Source: Geodermatophilaceae bacterium
GTDB lineage: Bacteria; Actinomycetota; Actinomycetes; Mycobacteriales; Geodermatophilaceae
Direction: 5' to 3'
Length of the DNA stretch: 11,663 nucleotides
Assembly: GCA_013813215.1 (NCBI GenBank)
Contig: JACCSC010000408.1
Location: 1-11,663, forward strand
Shown: piece by piece, positions 1 through 6,975 of the stretch
How positions within the stretch are numbered: position 1 is the first letter of the stretch
Layout of the letters: each line of letters opens with the position of its first letter
The notes under the pieces: model-generated
The model's database searches: none
What the model was told of the DNA's origin: nothing
The model's input: only the letters and a program-made list of their open reading frames with translations
Position numbers and translations under genes: made by a program

Positions 1-611
1 CCGGCCATCGGCTCGTCGAGCATGACCACCTTCGGCTGAGACATGAGCGCGCGCGCCATCTCCAGCAGCTTGCGCTGGCCGCCGGACAGCGTCCCGGCGA
101 AGTCCGCCCGCTTCTCGGACAACTTGAAGCGCTCGAGCAGTTCGTCGGCTCGCGTGCGAACTTCCTCTTCCTGACTCCGCCAGGATCCCGGGAGCAGGGC
201 TCGCCACATGCTCTCGCCGCGCTGCTCGGTCGCGCCCAGCATCACGTTGTCCAGGACGGTCATCTTGCTCAGCGCCTTGGTCAGCTGGAACGTCCGGACG
301 ACACCGAGCCGAGCGACCTGGTGGCTGGACAGTCGCCCCAGCGAGCGGCCGTCGAAGCTCCACGTCCCGCTGTTGGGTTTGTCGAAGCCGGTGAGCAGGT
401 TGAACAGCGTCGTCTTACCGGCGCCGTTCGGGCCGATCAGGCCGGTGATGCAGTGCCGCTGGAACTCCACGTGCTCCACGTTGACCGCCGCGAGACCGCC
501 GAAGGTGCGGGTGATCTGGTCGGCAACGATCGCCGGGTCAGGCTTGGGGGCACCAACCTCCCAGGGCACGGCCCGCAGCGCGTCGCGGTTCGGGCCCACG
601 TCAGCGGGCAT
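1..611 (-). CDS. livG: Branched-chain amino acid ABC transporter ATP-binding protein LivG (partial, C-terminus beyond window)
   Basis: This is the cytoplasmic ATPase that powers a LivHM-type importer. The 203 visible residues contain Walker A GPNGAGKTT (60-68), a Q-loop around VRTFQLT, the ABC signature LSGGQ (175-179) and the Walker B end MLDEPMAG (about 197-203). The D-loop and switch His lie past the left edge. Family members are usually about 250-290 residues, so roughly 50-85 are missing. The ATG at 611 is well supported. An in-frame TGA lies three codons upstream, inside a strong GGGAGGTGA ribosome site (618-626), so the frame cannot start earlier. The gene overlaps the end of livM by 11 nt, which suggests translational coupling. 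The first ~28 residues form a Pro/Ala-rich extension before the ABC domain proper. The Liv family assignment is strong from the motifs together with the livM/livH neighbours. The substrate (Leu/Ile/Val, another amino acid, urea or an amide) cannot be read from the ATPase. Confidence 0.95.
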   Translation of the reverse strand, partial: MPADVGPNRDALRAVPWEVGAPKPDPAIVADQITRTFGGLAAVNVEHVEFQRHCITGLIGPNGAGKTTLFNLLTGFDKPNSGTWSFDGRSLGRLSSHQVARLGVVRTFQLTKALSKMTVLDNVMLGATEQRGESMWRALLPGSWRSQEEEVRTRADELLERFKLSEKRADFAGTLSGGQRKLLEMARALMSQPKVVMLDEPMA

Positions 612-1602
612 CCAGGCTCACCTCCCGGCGGTCGCCGAAGATTCCCTGCGGGCGGAATATCAGCAGCAACATCAGTCCGATGCCCACGATGATGAACCGG
701 ATCTGGAAGGCGTCGCTCCGGGTCAGGATCTCCGGCGGGATCAACGGGTCGCTGCCCGCCGTCAGCTGCACCAGGACGTTCTCGGTGAACGCCAGCAGGA
801 AGTAGAAGAGGATCGCGCCGACCACCGGACCGAACACCCGCGCGGCGCCGCCGAGGATCAGCACCGTGTACGCGAAGAACGTCACCGACGTCTGGTAGGC
901 GTCCGGCTGCGCCGTGGTCACGTTGAAGGCGTACATGACGCCGCCGAGTGCGCCGATGATCCCGCCCAGGATGAGGGCCTGCATCTTGAACAGGTACACG
1001 TTCTTGCCCAGGGAGCGGGCCGCGTCCTCGTCCTCCCGGATCGCCTTGAGCACCCGCCCCCATGGGCTGCGCATGAGCATCCAGGTCAGCAGGCACACCA
1101 AGGCGACGAGGGACCACCCGACCGTCATGTTCCACAGATCCTTGCCGGAATAGCGGATCCCGAAGAAGTCGAAGCGCGCGGCGGTGTCCCAGGGGGCTAC
1201 CGCGTCGAAGCCCTGGGAGAACTGGGAGATGCCGCGGGTGCCGTTGGTGACCGGCGTGGAGGAAGGAGAGCGGATCACCAGGTTCAGGATCTCGGCCGCG
1301 GCAATCGTGACGATGGCCAGGTAGTCCGCCCGCAGCCGCAACGTCGGAATGCCGAGCAGCAGGGCGAAGATCGTCGCCGAGACGATGGCGGCCAGCACGC
1401 CGATCCACAAGGACAGGCCGTACGTCGTGGACATCACCGCGATGCTGTAGGCGCCCAGCATCGCGAAGCCGGCCTGGCCGAAGTTCAGCAGGCCGGCGTA
1501 GCCGAAGTGGATGTTCAGGCCCAGCGCGAGCAGTGCGTAGAAGACTGCCAGCGGGCCGAACGCGGCCTGCAGGCTGTTGGTCAGGATGACTGCGTAGTCC
1601 AT
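601..1602 (-). CDS. livM: Branched-chain amino acid ABC transporter permease LivM
   Basis: This is one of the two inner-membrane permeases of a Liv/HAAT-type importer, 333 aa. The N-terminal part has the family signature GLNIHFGYAGLLNFGQAGF (about 28-46). A cytoplasmic coupling loop that contacts the ATPase lies near residues 179-200 (WGRVLKAIREDEDAARSLG). Several long hydrophobic segments flank these, and the end reads LIFRPQGIFG, typical of LivM. The length is normal for the family. The ATG at 1602 lies 3 nt after the livH stop (TAG 1608-1606), so the two permeases are translated in tandem. The upstream GTGGGG is only a weak ribosome site, which fits coupling. The stop overlaps livG by 11 nt. 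The long loop at about 112-160 (ending near FFGIRYSGKD) is probably outside the cell. The family is certain; the substrate is inferred only. Confidence 0.95.
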   Translation of the reverse strand: MDYAVILTNSLQAAFGPLAVFYALLALGLNIHFGYAGLLNFGQAGFAMLGAYSIAVMSTTYGLSLWIGVLAAIVSATIFALLLGIPTLRLRADYLAIVTIAAAEILNLVIRSPSSTPVTNGTRGISQFSQGFDAVAPWDTAARFDFFGIRYSGKDLWNMTVGWSLVALVCLLTWMLMRSPWGRVLKAIREDEDAARSLGKNVYLFKMQALILGGIIGALGGVMYAFNVTTAQPDAYQTSVTFFAYTVLILGGAARVFGPVVGAILFYFLLAFTENVLVQLTAGSDPLIPPEILTRSDAFQIRFIIVGIGLMLLLIFRPQGIFGDRREVSLDAR

Positions 1603-1605
1603 CTG

Positions 1606-2880
1606 CTACCCCACCCGCTCGCGCACGCCGAGGATTCCACTGGGTCGGACGACGAGGATGACGATCAGCAGCAGGAGTCCTCCGACGTTCTTCAGGTCGT
1701 CCGGGATCACCAGGGTCGACATCTGCACGAACACGCCGACGATGAGGCTGCCGACGAGCGCTCCGTACGCCGTCCCCAGTCCGCCGAGGATGATGCCCGC
1801 GAACATCAGCAGGAGCAGGCGGAACCCCATGTCCCACGCGACCTGGTCCGACAGGCCGTACAGGACGCCGCCGAACGTGGCCAGTGCGCCGCCGAGCATC
1901 CAGACGAACAGGATGACGCGGTCCACATTGATGCCGGAGGAGGCGGCGAGGTCGCGGTTGTCCGCCACCGCGCGCATAGCCTTGCCGATCTTGGTCCGCT
2001 GCAGCATCAGGGCGACCGCGACGAGGACGACGACGCTGAGGATGATCGAGGCGACATCCTTGTCGGTCAATGTGATGATGCCGCCGAAGTACGGCTCGGC
2101 TCGCTGCCCGCGGTAGTCCGCGTACGGCTGCTGACCCCCGCCGAGCTGGATCAGCAGGACATAGCGCAGCACGATAGACAGACCGATGGAAATCACCAGC
2201 ATCGCGATCAGGCCGGTCCGCCGCCGACGCAGCGGTCGCCACAGCAGCCGGTCGTTCAGGCCGCCGATCGCCGCTCCGACGACAACCGCGAGCAGGGTGG
2301 CCCAGATCAGCTGAACACCGAAGGACACGTTGATGATGAACGCGACCGCCGCCCCGATCGCGACGAGTTCGCCGTGCGCGAAGTTGGTCAACCCCGTCGT
2401 ACCGAAGATGAGCGACAGGCCGATCGCGGTGATCGCGATGATCAGGCCGAACCGCAGCCCCTCCACGAAGCGCTGCAGGACGGTGATCGTGTCACCCCCG
2501 CCCTGGCCGACCGAGCCGTCGGACAGCGCGAACGCCACTCGTTGGGCCCGGTTGGGCCCAACGGTGACCGGCCGCTCGGCAGATGACGACGTGACGCCCT
2601 CGGGGAGATCGCCGGCGTCGATGGTGGCGACATAGTCCCCGGCGCCCGGGACGTCGATCTCGAAGCGGCCGTTCTCGTCGGTGGTATCGCTGCCCACCTC
2701 GTCCCCGTCGGCGGTGGTCACCGTTACCGTCACGCCCTCGATCGGGCCGCTGGCCCCGGAGGCCAGGGTGCCGACGATCTGCTCACCTTCGGCGGCCGCC
2801 GCCCCGGCCAGGACCGTGAGCAGGGCGGCGAACGTCAGTCCGAGGAGGGCAACCAGCCGACGGAGCACGTACGCCTCCAT
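1606..2880 (-). CDS. livH: LivH-type ABC permease with an N-terminal secreted beta-sandwich (CarboxypepD_reg/Cna_B-like) domain
   Basis: This is the second permease of the Liv importer, with an extra domain. Residues 1-30 look like a signal sequence (VLRR, then a Leu/Ala-rich core ending AGAAAAEG). Residues ~33-119 read like a carboxypeptidase-regulatory or Cna_B-like beta-sandwich: GPIEGVTVTV, then TTDENGRFEIDVPGAGDY (66-83), then LPEGV. A Gly-rich linker (SDGSVGQGGGD) leads to a normal LivH permease from ~133, with GLSLIFGTTGLTNFAHGE and the cytoplasmic loop IGKAMRAVADNRDLAASSG. LivH alone is about 290-310 aa; here it is 424. The ATG at 2880 has no clear ribosome site. The GTG at 2868 (codon 5) has GGAGG five nt upstream, so a 420-aa protein starting VLRRLV is at least as likely. 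It is the first gene of livH-livM-livG. No substrate-binding protein gene precedes it. The permease call is firm, and the domain call is by pattern only. Confidence 0.9.
   Translation of the reverse strand: MEAYVLRRLVALLGLTFAALLTVLAGAAAAEGEQIVGTLASGASGPIEGVTVTVTTADGDEVGSDTTDENGRFEIDVPGAGDYVATIDAGDLPEGVTSSSAERPVTVGPNRAQRVAFALSDGSVGQGGGDTITVLQRFVEGLRFGLIIAITAIGLSLIFGTTGLTNFAHGELVAIGAAVAFIINVSFGVQLIWATLLAVVVGAAIGGLNDRLLWRPLRRRRTGLIAMLVISIGLSIVLRYVLLIQLGGGQQPYADYRGQRAEPYFGGIITLTDKDVASIILSVVVLVAVALMLQRTKIGKAMRAVADNRDLAASSGINVDRVILFVWMLGGALATFGGVLYGLSDQVAWDMGFRLLLLMFAGIILGGLGTAYGALVGSLIVGVFVQMSTLVIPDDLKNVGGLLLLIVILVVRPSGILGVRERVG
2874..2878 (-). promoter_or_regulatory. Ribosome binding site GGAGG inside the annotated livH start
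   Basis: GGAGG lies 5 nt before GTG (2868-2866), the fifth codon of the longest livH frame. No comparable site precedes ATG 2880. This favours GTG 2868 as the true start and moves the signal sequence start to VLRR. Confidence 0.5.
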
Positions 2881-3115
2881 TGTCGTCGCGCGCGACGTCC
2901 GGCGGCTGCCGGTTCGCTGGGCCGGGAACGGGTTGGCGGAACACTAGCTGACATGACACCTGCCTCGGGTGCGCCGCGACAGGCGGGGACCAGTTCGCGG
3001 CCCCCACCCGTGCGGGTGAGCCGGTCACGGCCTGTTCACCGGCGGTCCGGTGTGGTTGTCTGGCGCGGGGGAGGGGCGCCGAGTCAATTCGTCGGGTGCC
3101 AGACGGGGAGGGTGG
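2881..3115. promoter_or_regulatory. Divergent intergenic region livH / GNAT with two short inverted repeats
   Basis: This 235-nt gap must carry the promoters for the minus-strand liv operon and the plus-strand GNAT gene. On the minus strand TAGTGT (2946-2941) fits a -10 box that would give a leader of roughly 50-60 nt to livH. No convincing -35 is present. Two perfect inverted repeats lie on the GNAT side: CACCCG-TG-CGGGTG (3005-3018) and CACCGG-CGGT-CCGGTG (3037-3052). They may be operators or small RNA hairpins. Nothing in the gap looks like a coding gene, and the assignment of sites is inference. Confidence 0.35.
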
Positions 3116-3691
3116 ATGGCCCGCAGTGCCGTTCGGGTGCGTGATGCCGGCCCCACCGATCTCGACTCGTTGCTGGACTTCGCCAGTCGCGTGCTCGAAG
3201 CCGGGGACCCCAGCTCGCGATCGCCGATCATCCGGCTCGCCGTCGGGGCCATGGAGCAGTCGCAGCGTGATCGCTACGCGCGGCTGCTGTCAGATCCCGA
3301 GCACCGGGTGGTCCTCGTCGCCGACGACCAGCAGCGCACCGTCGGGGCCGCGATCTTCAGCGTCGACATGATCAGCGCCCTGCTGACCCTGCCCGTGGTC
3401 TACGTCAGCCACGTCGTGGTCCCCGAACTGGAGCGCGACCGCTCGGTGGGGCGGGCGCTGGTGGAGGCCGCGACGACGTTCGCGGAGGAGATCGGCGCCG
3501 AGCACGTCGTGGTCGGCCTGAACCCGGCCGGCCGCGAGACCAACCGCTTCTTCGCCCGGCTCGGGTTCGCCCCGTTGATGATGCGGCGGATCGCCAGCGT
3601 GCCGGCCCTGCGCCGGATGCTCACCGACGCCCCGTCCACCGGCCCGATCTCGATCGCGCCGCGGCTGGCCAGGCTGCGCCGCAGCACCTGA
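3116..3691 (+). CDS. GNAT-family N-acetyltransferase
   Basis: This is a probable cytosolic acetyl-CoA-dependent N-acyltransferase of 191 aa. GNAT motif A, which binds acetyl-CoA, is seen as YVSHVVVPELERDRSVGRAL (about 96-115), with the R-x-x-G-x-A/G-type turn at RDRSVGRA. Motif B follows as ETNRFFARLGFAPL (141-154). The N-terminal VRVRDAGPTDLDSLLDFA is the usual first strand and helix of the fold. The ATG at 3116 was chosen because GGGGAGGG (3105-3112) sits just upstream and homology-like sequence begins right after it. A longer frame from GTG 3050 would add 22 residues of low-information sequence and bypass this ribosome site. The acceptor substrate is unknown. The gene stands alone on this strand, divergent from livH and convergent with the thioesterase, so context gives no pathway. 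Confidence 0.88.
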   Translation: MARSAVRVRDAGPTDLDSLLDFASRVLEAGDPSSRSPIIRLAVGAMEQSQRDRYARLLSDPEHRVVLVADDQQRTVGAAIFSVDMISALLTLPVVYVSHVVVPELERDRSVGRALVEAATTFAEEIGAEHVVVGLNPAGRETNRFFARLGFAPLMMRRIASVPALRRMLTDAPSTGPISIAPRLARLRRST

Positions 3692-3702
3692 TTCACTTCC
3701 CA

Positions 3703-3779
3703 GGGGGCTTGCGCCCCCCAGACCCCCCTCAGGAGGGCTCCGCCCCCCTGACACCCCCCGCCGGGAGCTCCGCCCCCGG
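3703..3779. terminator. Cluster of three GC-rich stem-loops between convergent genes (putative bidirectional terminator or repeat array)
   Basis: Three hairpins follow one another. Hairpin 1 (3703-3718) is GGGGGC-TTGC-GCCCCC. Hairpin 2 (3730-3750) is CAGGAGGGC-TCC-GCCCCCCTG. Hairpin 3 (3761-3779) is CCGGGAGC-TCC-GCCCCCGG. Hairpins 2 and 3 share the TCC loop and an A-C mismatch in the same relative place, and each unit is followed by a C-run, so they look like imperfect copies of one element. They begin 11 nt after the GNAT stop. Hairpin 3 lies inside the end of the thioesterase frame and hairpin 2 covers its stop codon. There is no U-tract, as is common for high-GC actinobacteria, so termination is an inference from position and strength. 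Confidence 0.6.
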
Positions 3780-4205
3780 ATCCCCTGGCTGGGCCGGCGG
3801 GGTGGACCGGATCAGGCAGGTCAGTCGGACGGTACAGATGCGTTCGTCGGCGTCGTCGGTGACGACGATCTCGAACGTCGCCACCGTGCCGCCGCGGTGC
3901 AGCGGCGTACAGACCGCCGTGACCGTGCCGAAGCGGGCCGCCCGGTGGTGCGTCGCGTGCAGGTCGAGGCCGACGGCCACCCGCTCGCGCCCGGCGTGCA
4001 TTGCCGCGGCGACGGAGCCCAGCGTCTCGGCCAACGCGCACGTCGCCCCGCCGTGCAGCAGACCGTAGGGCTGCAGGTTGCCGGCCACCGGCATCGTCGC
4101 CACCAGCCGGTCGGGGTTCCCGTCGGTGATCTCGATGCCCAGCTTGTCCGGGAGCTGGCCGTCGGGAACCTCCATCACGAGACCGGCCACTTCCAGTCGA
4201 GCCAT
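3729..4205 (-). CDS. Hot-dog fold thioesterase, PaaI/YdiI (MenI-like) family
   Basis: This is a probable acyl-CoA thioesterase of 158 aa. The pattern LVATMPV...QPYGLLHGGATCALAETLGS (34-64) closely follows E. coli YdiI (1,4-dihydroxy-2-naphthoyl-CoA hydrolase). It has the HGG turn at 51-53 and the catalytic-type acid at Glu60. Later conserved parts are VGLDLHATHHRAARFG and VCTPLHRGG. The hot-dog core ends near residue 134. The last ~24 residues are a Pro/Gly/Ala tail encoded by the GC-rich hairpin repeats, probably a recent 3' extension without a fold. The ATG at 4205 has AGGAGG (4215-4220) nine nt upstream. The gene is divergent from polA with 67 nt between starts and convergent with the GNAT gene. 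A menaquinone role (MenI) is possible from the resemblance. A general PaaI-type housekeeping hydrolase is equally possible, and no men genes are nearby. Confidence 0.88.
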   Translation of the reverse strand: MARLEVAGLVMEVPDGQLPDKLGIEITDGNPDRLVATMPVAGNLQPYGLLHGGATCALAETLGSVAAAMHAGRERVAVGLDLHATHHRAARFGTVTAVCTPLHRGGTVATFEIVVTDDADERICTVRLTCLIRSTPPAQPGDPGAELPAGGVRGAEPS

Positions 4206-4260
4206 TCCGTCGTACCTCCTGCGCTCCGTCGCGGCCCCCGGATCTGTCGGACGGCAACCC

Positions 4261-4272
4261 TAGACTCGGCCG
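4261..4272 (+). promoter_or_regulatory. -10 promoter element for a leaderless polA transcript
   Basis: TAGACT (4261-4266) matches the actinobacterial TAnnnT -10 box. It ends 6 nt before the GTG start of polA, so transcription would begin at or next to the first base of the start codon. No Shine-Dalgarno sequence precedes this GTG. No clear -35 is seen 17-18 nt upstream. Spacing of this kind is the standard arrangement for leaderless mRNAs in actinobacteria. Confidence 0.6.
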
Positions 4273-6975
4273 GTGGCCGATACCGTGCTGACCTCCGCCC
4301 CGGCCCGCCTGTTGCTCCTGGACGGGCACTCGCTGGCGTACCGCGCCTTCTTCGCGCTGCCGGTGGAGAACTTCTCGACGACCACCGGCCAGCCGACGAA
4401 CGCGGTCTACGGCTTCACCTCGATGCTCATCAACGTCCTGCGCGACGAGTCGCCGACCCACCTCGGCGTGGCTTTCGACGTGTCCCGCCAGACCTTTCGC
4501 AACGAGATGTACGCCGAGTACAAGGCGGGCCGCAGCGAGACTCCGACCGACTTCCGAGGACAGGTCAGCCTGGTCAAGGAAGTGCTCGACGCGCTGCGGA
4601 TCAGGACCGTCGAGGTGGAGAACTACGAGGCCGACGACGTCATCGCGACCCTGACCACCCAAGCCGTGGCCGACGGCATGGACGTGCTGATCCTGACCGG
4701 CGACCGGGACGCGCTGCAGCTGGTCAACGAGCACGTGACAGTGCTCTACCCGCGGCGCGGGGTGTCCGAGCTGACCCGCTTCACCCCGGAGGAGGTGGAG
4801 GCCAAGTACGGCCTGACCCCGACCCAGTACCCGGACTTCGCGGCCCTGCGCGGCGATCCGAGTGACAACCTGCCCGGAATCCCCGGGGTGGGGGAGAAGA
4901 CGGCGGCCAAGTGGGTCCGCGAGTTCGGGTCGCTGGCGGCGCTGGCCGACCGGGTCGACGAGGTCCGCGGCAAGGTGGGCGACGCGCTGCGGGAGAACCT
5001 TGCCTCCGTCCTGCGCAACCGACAGCTGACCGAGCTGGTCCGGGAGGTGTCGGTCCCGCTCGGCCCCGGCGACCTGCGCATGACGGCCTGGGACCGCGAC
5101 GAGGTCCACCGGATCTTCGACAACCTGCAGTTCCGGGTGTTGCGCGAGCGGCTGTTCGAGACGCTGCAGTCCGCCGAGCCGGAGTCCGACGAGGGCTTCG
5201 ACGTCGGCGTACGGATCCTCGGATCCGGTGAGCTGGCCGCGTGGCTGGTCGAGCACACCGCCGGCGGGGTCCGGACCGGCGTGTCGTTCCGGGGGACGTG
5301 GGCTAGGGGCACCGGCGACGTCAGCGCGCTCGGTCTGGCCGTACCCGGCTCCGACGGGGTGTACGCCGACGTCACCGCCCTCACCGCCGAGGACGAGGCC
5401 GCGCTGGTCGGCTGGCTGACCGACCCGGAGCGGCCCAAGGCGGTGCACGAGCTCAAGGGCCCGATCCTGGCCTCCTGGGCTCGTGGCTGGGACATCGCCG
5501 GGGTGAGCAGCGACACCGCGCTGGCGGCCTACCTCGCGCTGCCCGGGCAGCGCTCCTTCGACCTGGCCGACCTCACCCTGCGCTACCTGCATCTGGAGCT
5601 GCGCGCCGAGCAGGACGAGGGCGGCCAGCTGACCCTGGACGGCGGCGAGGAGGCGGCCGACGAGGCTGCGGCCCACTTCGAGGTGCTGCGAGCCCGGGCG
5701 GTCGGAGACCTGGCCGTCGCCCTGGACGGGGACCTGGAGGCCCGTAAGGCCAGCAGCCTGCTGCGCGACATCGAGCTGCCGCTGTGTTACGTGCTGGCCA
5801 GGATGGAGCAGACCGGGATCGCGGCCGACGAGGCCTACCTCCACGAGCTGCAGAAACACTTCGCCGGGCAGTGCGCGGAGGTGGAGCAGGCGGCGTACGC
5901 GGTGATCGGCAAGCAGATCAACCTCGGCTCGCCCAAGCAGTTGCAGGTCGTGCTGTTCGAGGAACTGGCGCTGCCCAAGACGAAACGGATCAAGACCGGC
6001 TACACGACCGACGCCGACTCCCTGCAGGGCCTGCTGGAGCAGACCGGCCACCCGTTCCTGGAGCACCTGATGCGCCACCGGGACGTGACCCGGCTGCGCA
6101 CGGTCATCGACGGGCTGATCCCGATGGTCGACGAGCACGGGCGGATCCACACCACGTTCCACCAGACGATCGCGGCCACCGGCCGGCTGTCCTCGACCGA
6201 CCCCAACTTGCAGAACATCCCGATCCGCACCGCCGAGGGCCGCCGGGTCCGGCAGGCCTTCGTCGTGGGCGAGGGCTACGAGACGCTGATGACGGCGGAC
6301 TACAGCCAGATCGAGATGCGGATCATGGCTGACCTGTCCGAGGACGCCGGGCTGATCGAGGCCTTCACCTCGGGGGAGGACCTGCACACCTTCGTGGCCT
6401 CGCGGGCCTTCGGCATCCCGATCGAGCAGGTCGACACGGAGCTGCGCCGACGGATCAAGGCGATGAGCTACGGCCTGGCGTACGGGCTGTCGGCGTACGG
6501 GCTGGCCCAGCAGCTGCGGATCACGCCGGACGAGGCGCGCGAGCACATGACTGCCTACTTCGAGCGCTTCGGCGGGGTTCGGGACTACTTGCGCGACGTC
6601 GTCGACGAGGCCCGGCTGAACGGCTACACCGAGTCCATCCTGGGTCGGCGCCGATACCTGCCCGATCTGACCAGCGACAACCGGCAGCGCCGGGAGATGG
6701 CCGAGCGGATGGCGCTCAACGCCCCGATCCAGGGTTCGGCGGCGGACATCATCAAGGTCGCCATGCTCGGCGTCGACGAGGCGCTGCGCACGGCCGGGCT
6801 GCGCTCGCGGATGCTGCTGCAGGTGCACGACGAGCTGGTCCTCGAGGTGGCGCCCGGCGAGCGGGCCGAGCTGGAGGCACTGGTCCGCCGGGAGATGGGC
6901 GCGGCGTTCGCCCTGTCCGTGCCGCTCGCGGTGTCGATCGGCGTCGGCCGTACCTGGGACGACGCCGGCCACTGA
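4273..6975 (+). CDS. polA: DNA polymerase I (5' nuclease and polymerase active; proofreading domain degenerate)
   Basis: This 900-aa repair and Okazaki-fragment polymerase has three regions. Residues 1-~300 are a 5'-3' nuclease with YEADDV (118-123), TGDRDAL (142-148) and GDPSDNLPG (194-202), which carry the metal-binding acids. Residues ~310-490 have the shape of a 3'-5' exonuclease, but the ExoI DxE site is replaced by TGVSFRG (about 335-341), so proofreading is predicted lost. Residues ~500-900 are the polymerase: motif A TADYSQIEMR (Asp676), the O-helix RRIKAMSYGLAYG (Lys729, Tyr733, Tyr737) and motif C LLQVHDELVLEV (Asp853, Glu854). Tyr733 sits where E. coli has Phe762. Mycobacterium tuberculosis Pol I also has Tyr there, and that change is known to relax exclusion of dideoxynucleotides. 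The GTG start is supported by the -10 box six nt upstream and the first conserved strand LLLLDGHSLAYRAFF. The stop abuts the VOC gene's stop on the other strand. Confidence 0.98.
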   Translation: MADTVLTSAPARLLLLDGHSLAYRAFFALPVENFSTTTGQPTNAVYGFTSMLINVLRDESPTHLGVAFDVSRQTFRNEMYAEYKAGRSETPTDFRGQVSLVKEVLDALRIRTVEVENYEADDVIATLTTQAVADGMDVLILTGDRDALQLVNEHVTVLYPRRGVSELTRFTPEEVEAKYGLTPTQYPDFAALRGDPSDNLPGIPGVGEKTAAKWVREFGSLAALADRVDEVRGKVGDALRENLASVLRNRQLTELVREVSVPLGPGDLRMTAWDRDEVHRIFDNLQFRVLRERLFETLQSAEPESDEGFDVGVRILGSGELAAWLVEHTAGGVRTGVSFRGTWARGTGDVSALGLAVPGSDGVYADVTALTAEDEAALVGWLTDPERPKAVHELKGPILASWARGWDIAGVSSDTALAAYLALPGQRSFDLADLTLRYLHLELRAEQDEGGQLTLDGGEEAADEAAAHFEVLRARAVGDLAVALDGDLEARKASSLLRDIELPLCYVLARMEQTGIAADEAYLHELQKHFAGQCAEVEQAAYAVIGKQINLGSPKQLQVVLFEELALPKTKRIKTGYTTDADSLQGLLEQTGHPFLEHLMRHRDVTRLRTVIDGLIPMVDEHGRIHTTFHQTIAATGRLSSTDPNLQNIPIRTAEGRRVRQAFVVGEGYETLMTADYSQIEMRIMADLSEDAGLIEAFTSGEDLHTFVASRAFGIPIEQVDTELRRRIKAMSYGLAYGLSAYGLAQQLRITPDEAREHMTAYFERFGGVRDYLRDVVDEARLNGYTESILGRRRYLPDLTSDNRQRREMAERMALNAPIQGSAADIIKVAMLGVDEALRTAGLRSRMLLQVHDELVLEVAPGERAELEALVRREMGAAFALSVPLAVSIGVGRTWDDAGH

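Noticed and set aside
208..2586. A 792-residue open frame on the plus strand across livH, livM and livG
   Set aside because: It is antisense to three clear transporter genes, its product is low-complexity (Arg/Asp/Glu/Gln-rich) with no domain, and long antisense frames are expected in GC-rich coding DNA.
3050..3115. Extended GTG start for the GNAT protein
   Set aside because: The extension adds uninformative sequence encoded over an inverted repeat, and the ATG at 3116 has a strong ribosome site.
3400..6972. A 1190-residue open frame on the minus strand opposite polA
   Set aside because: It lies antisense to a fully conserved polA and has a repetitive Val/Gly/Leu/Gln/Arg-rich product. It also runs through the thioesterase gene in the wrong frame. 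It is a GC-bias artefact.
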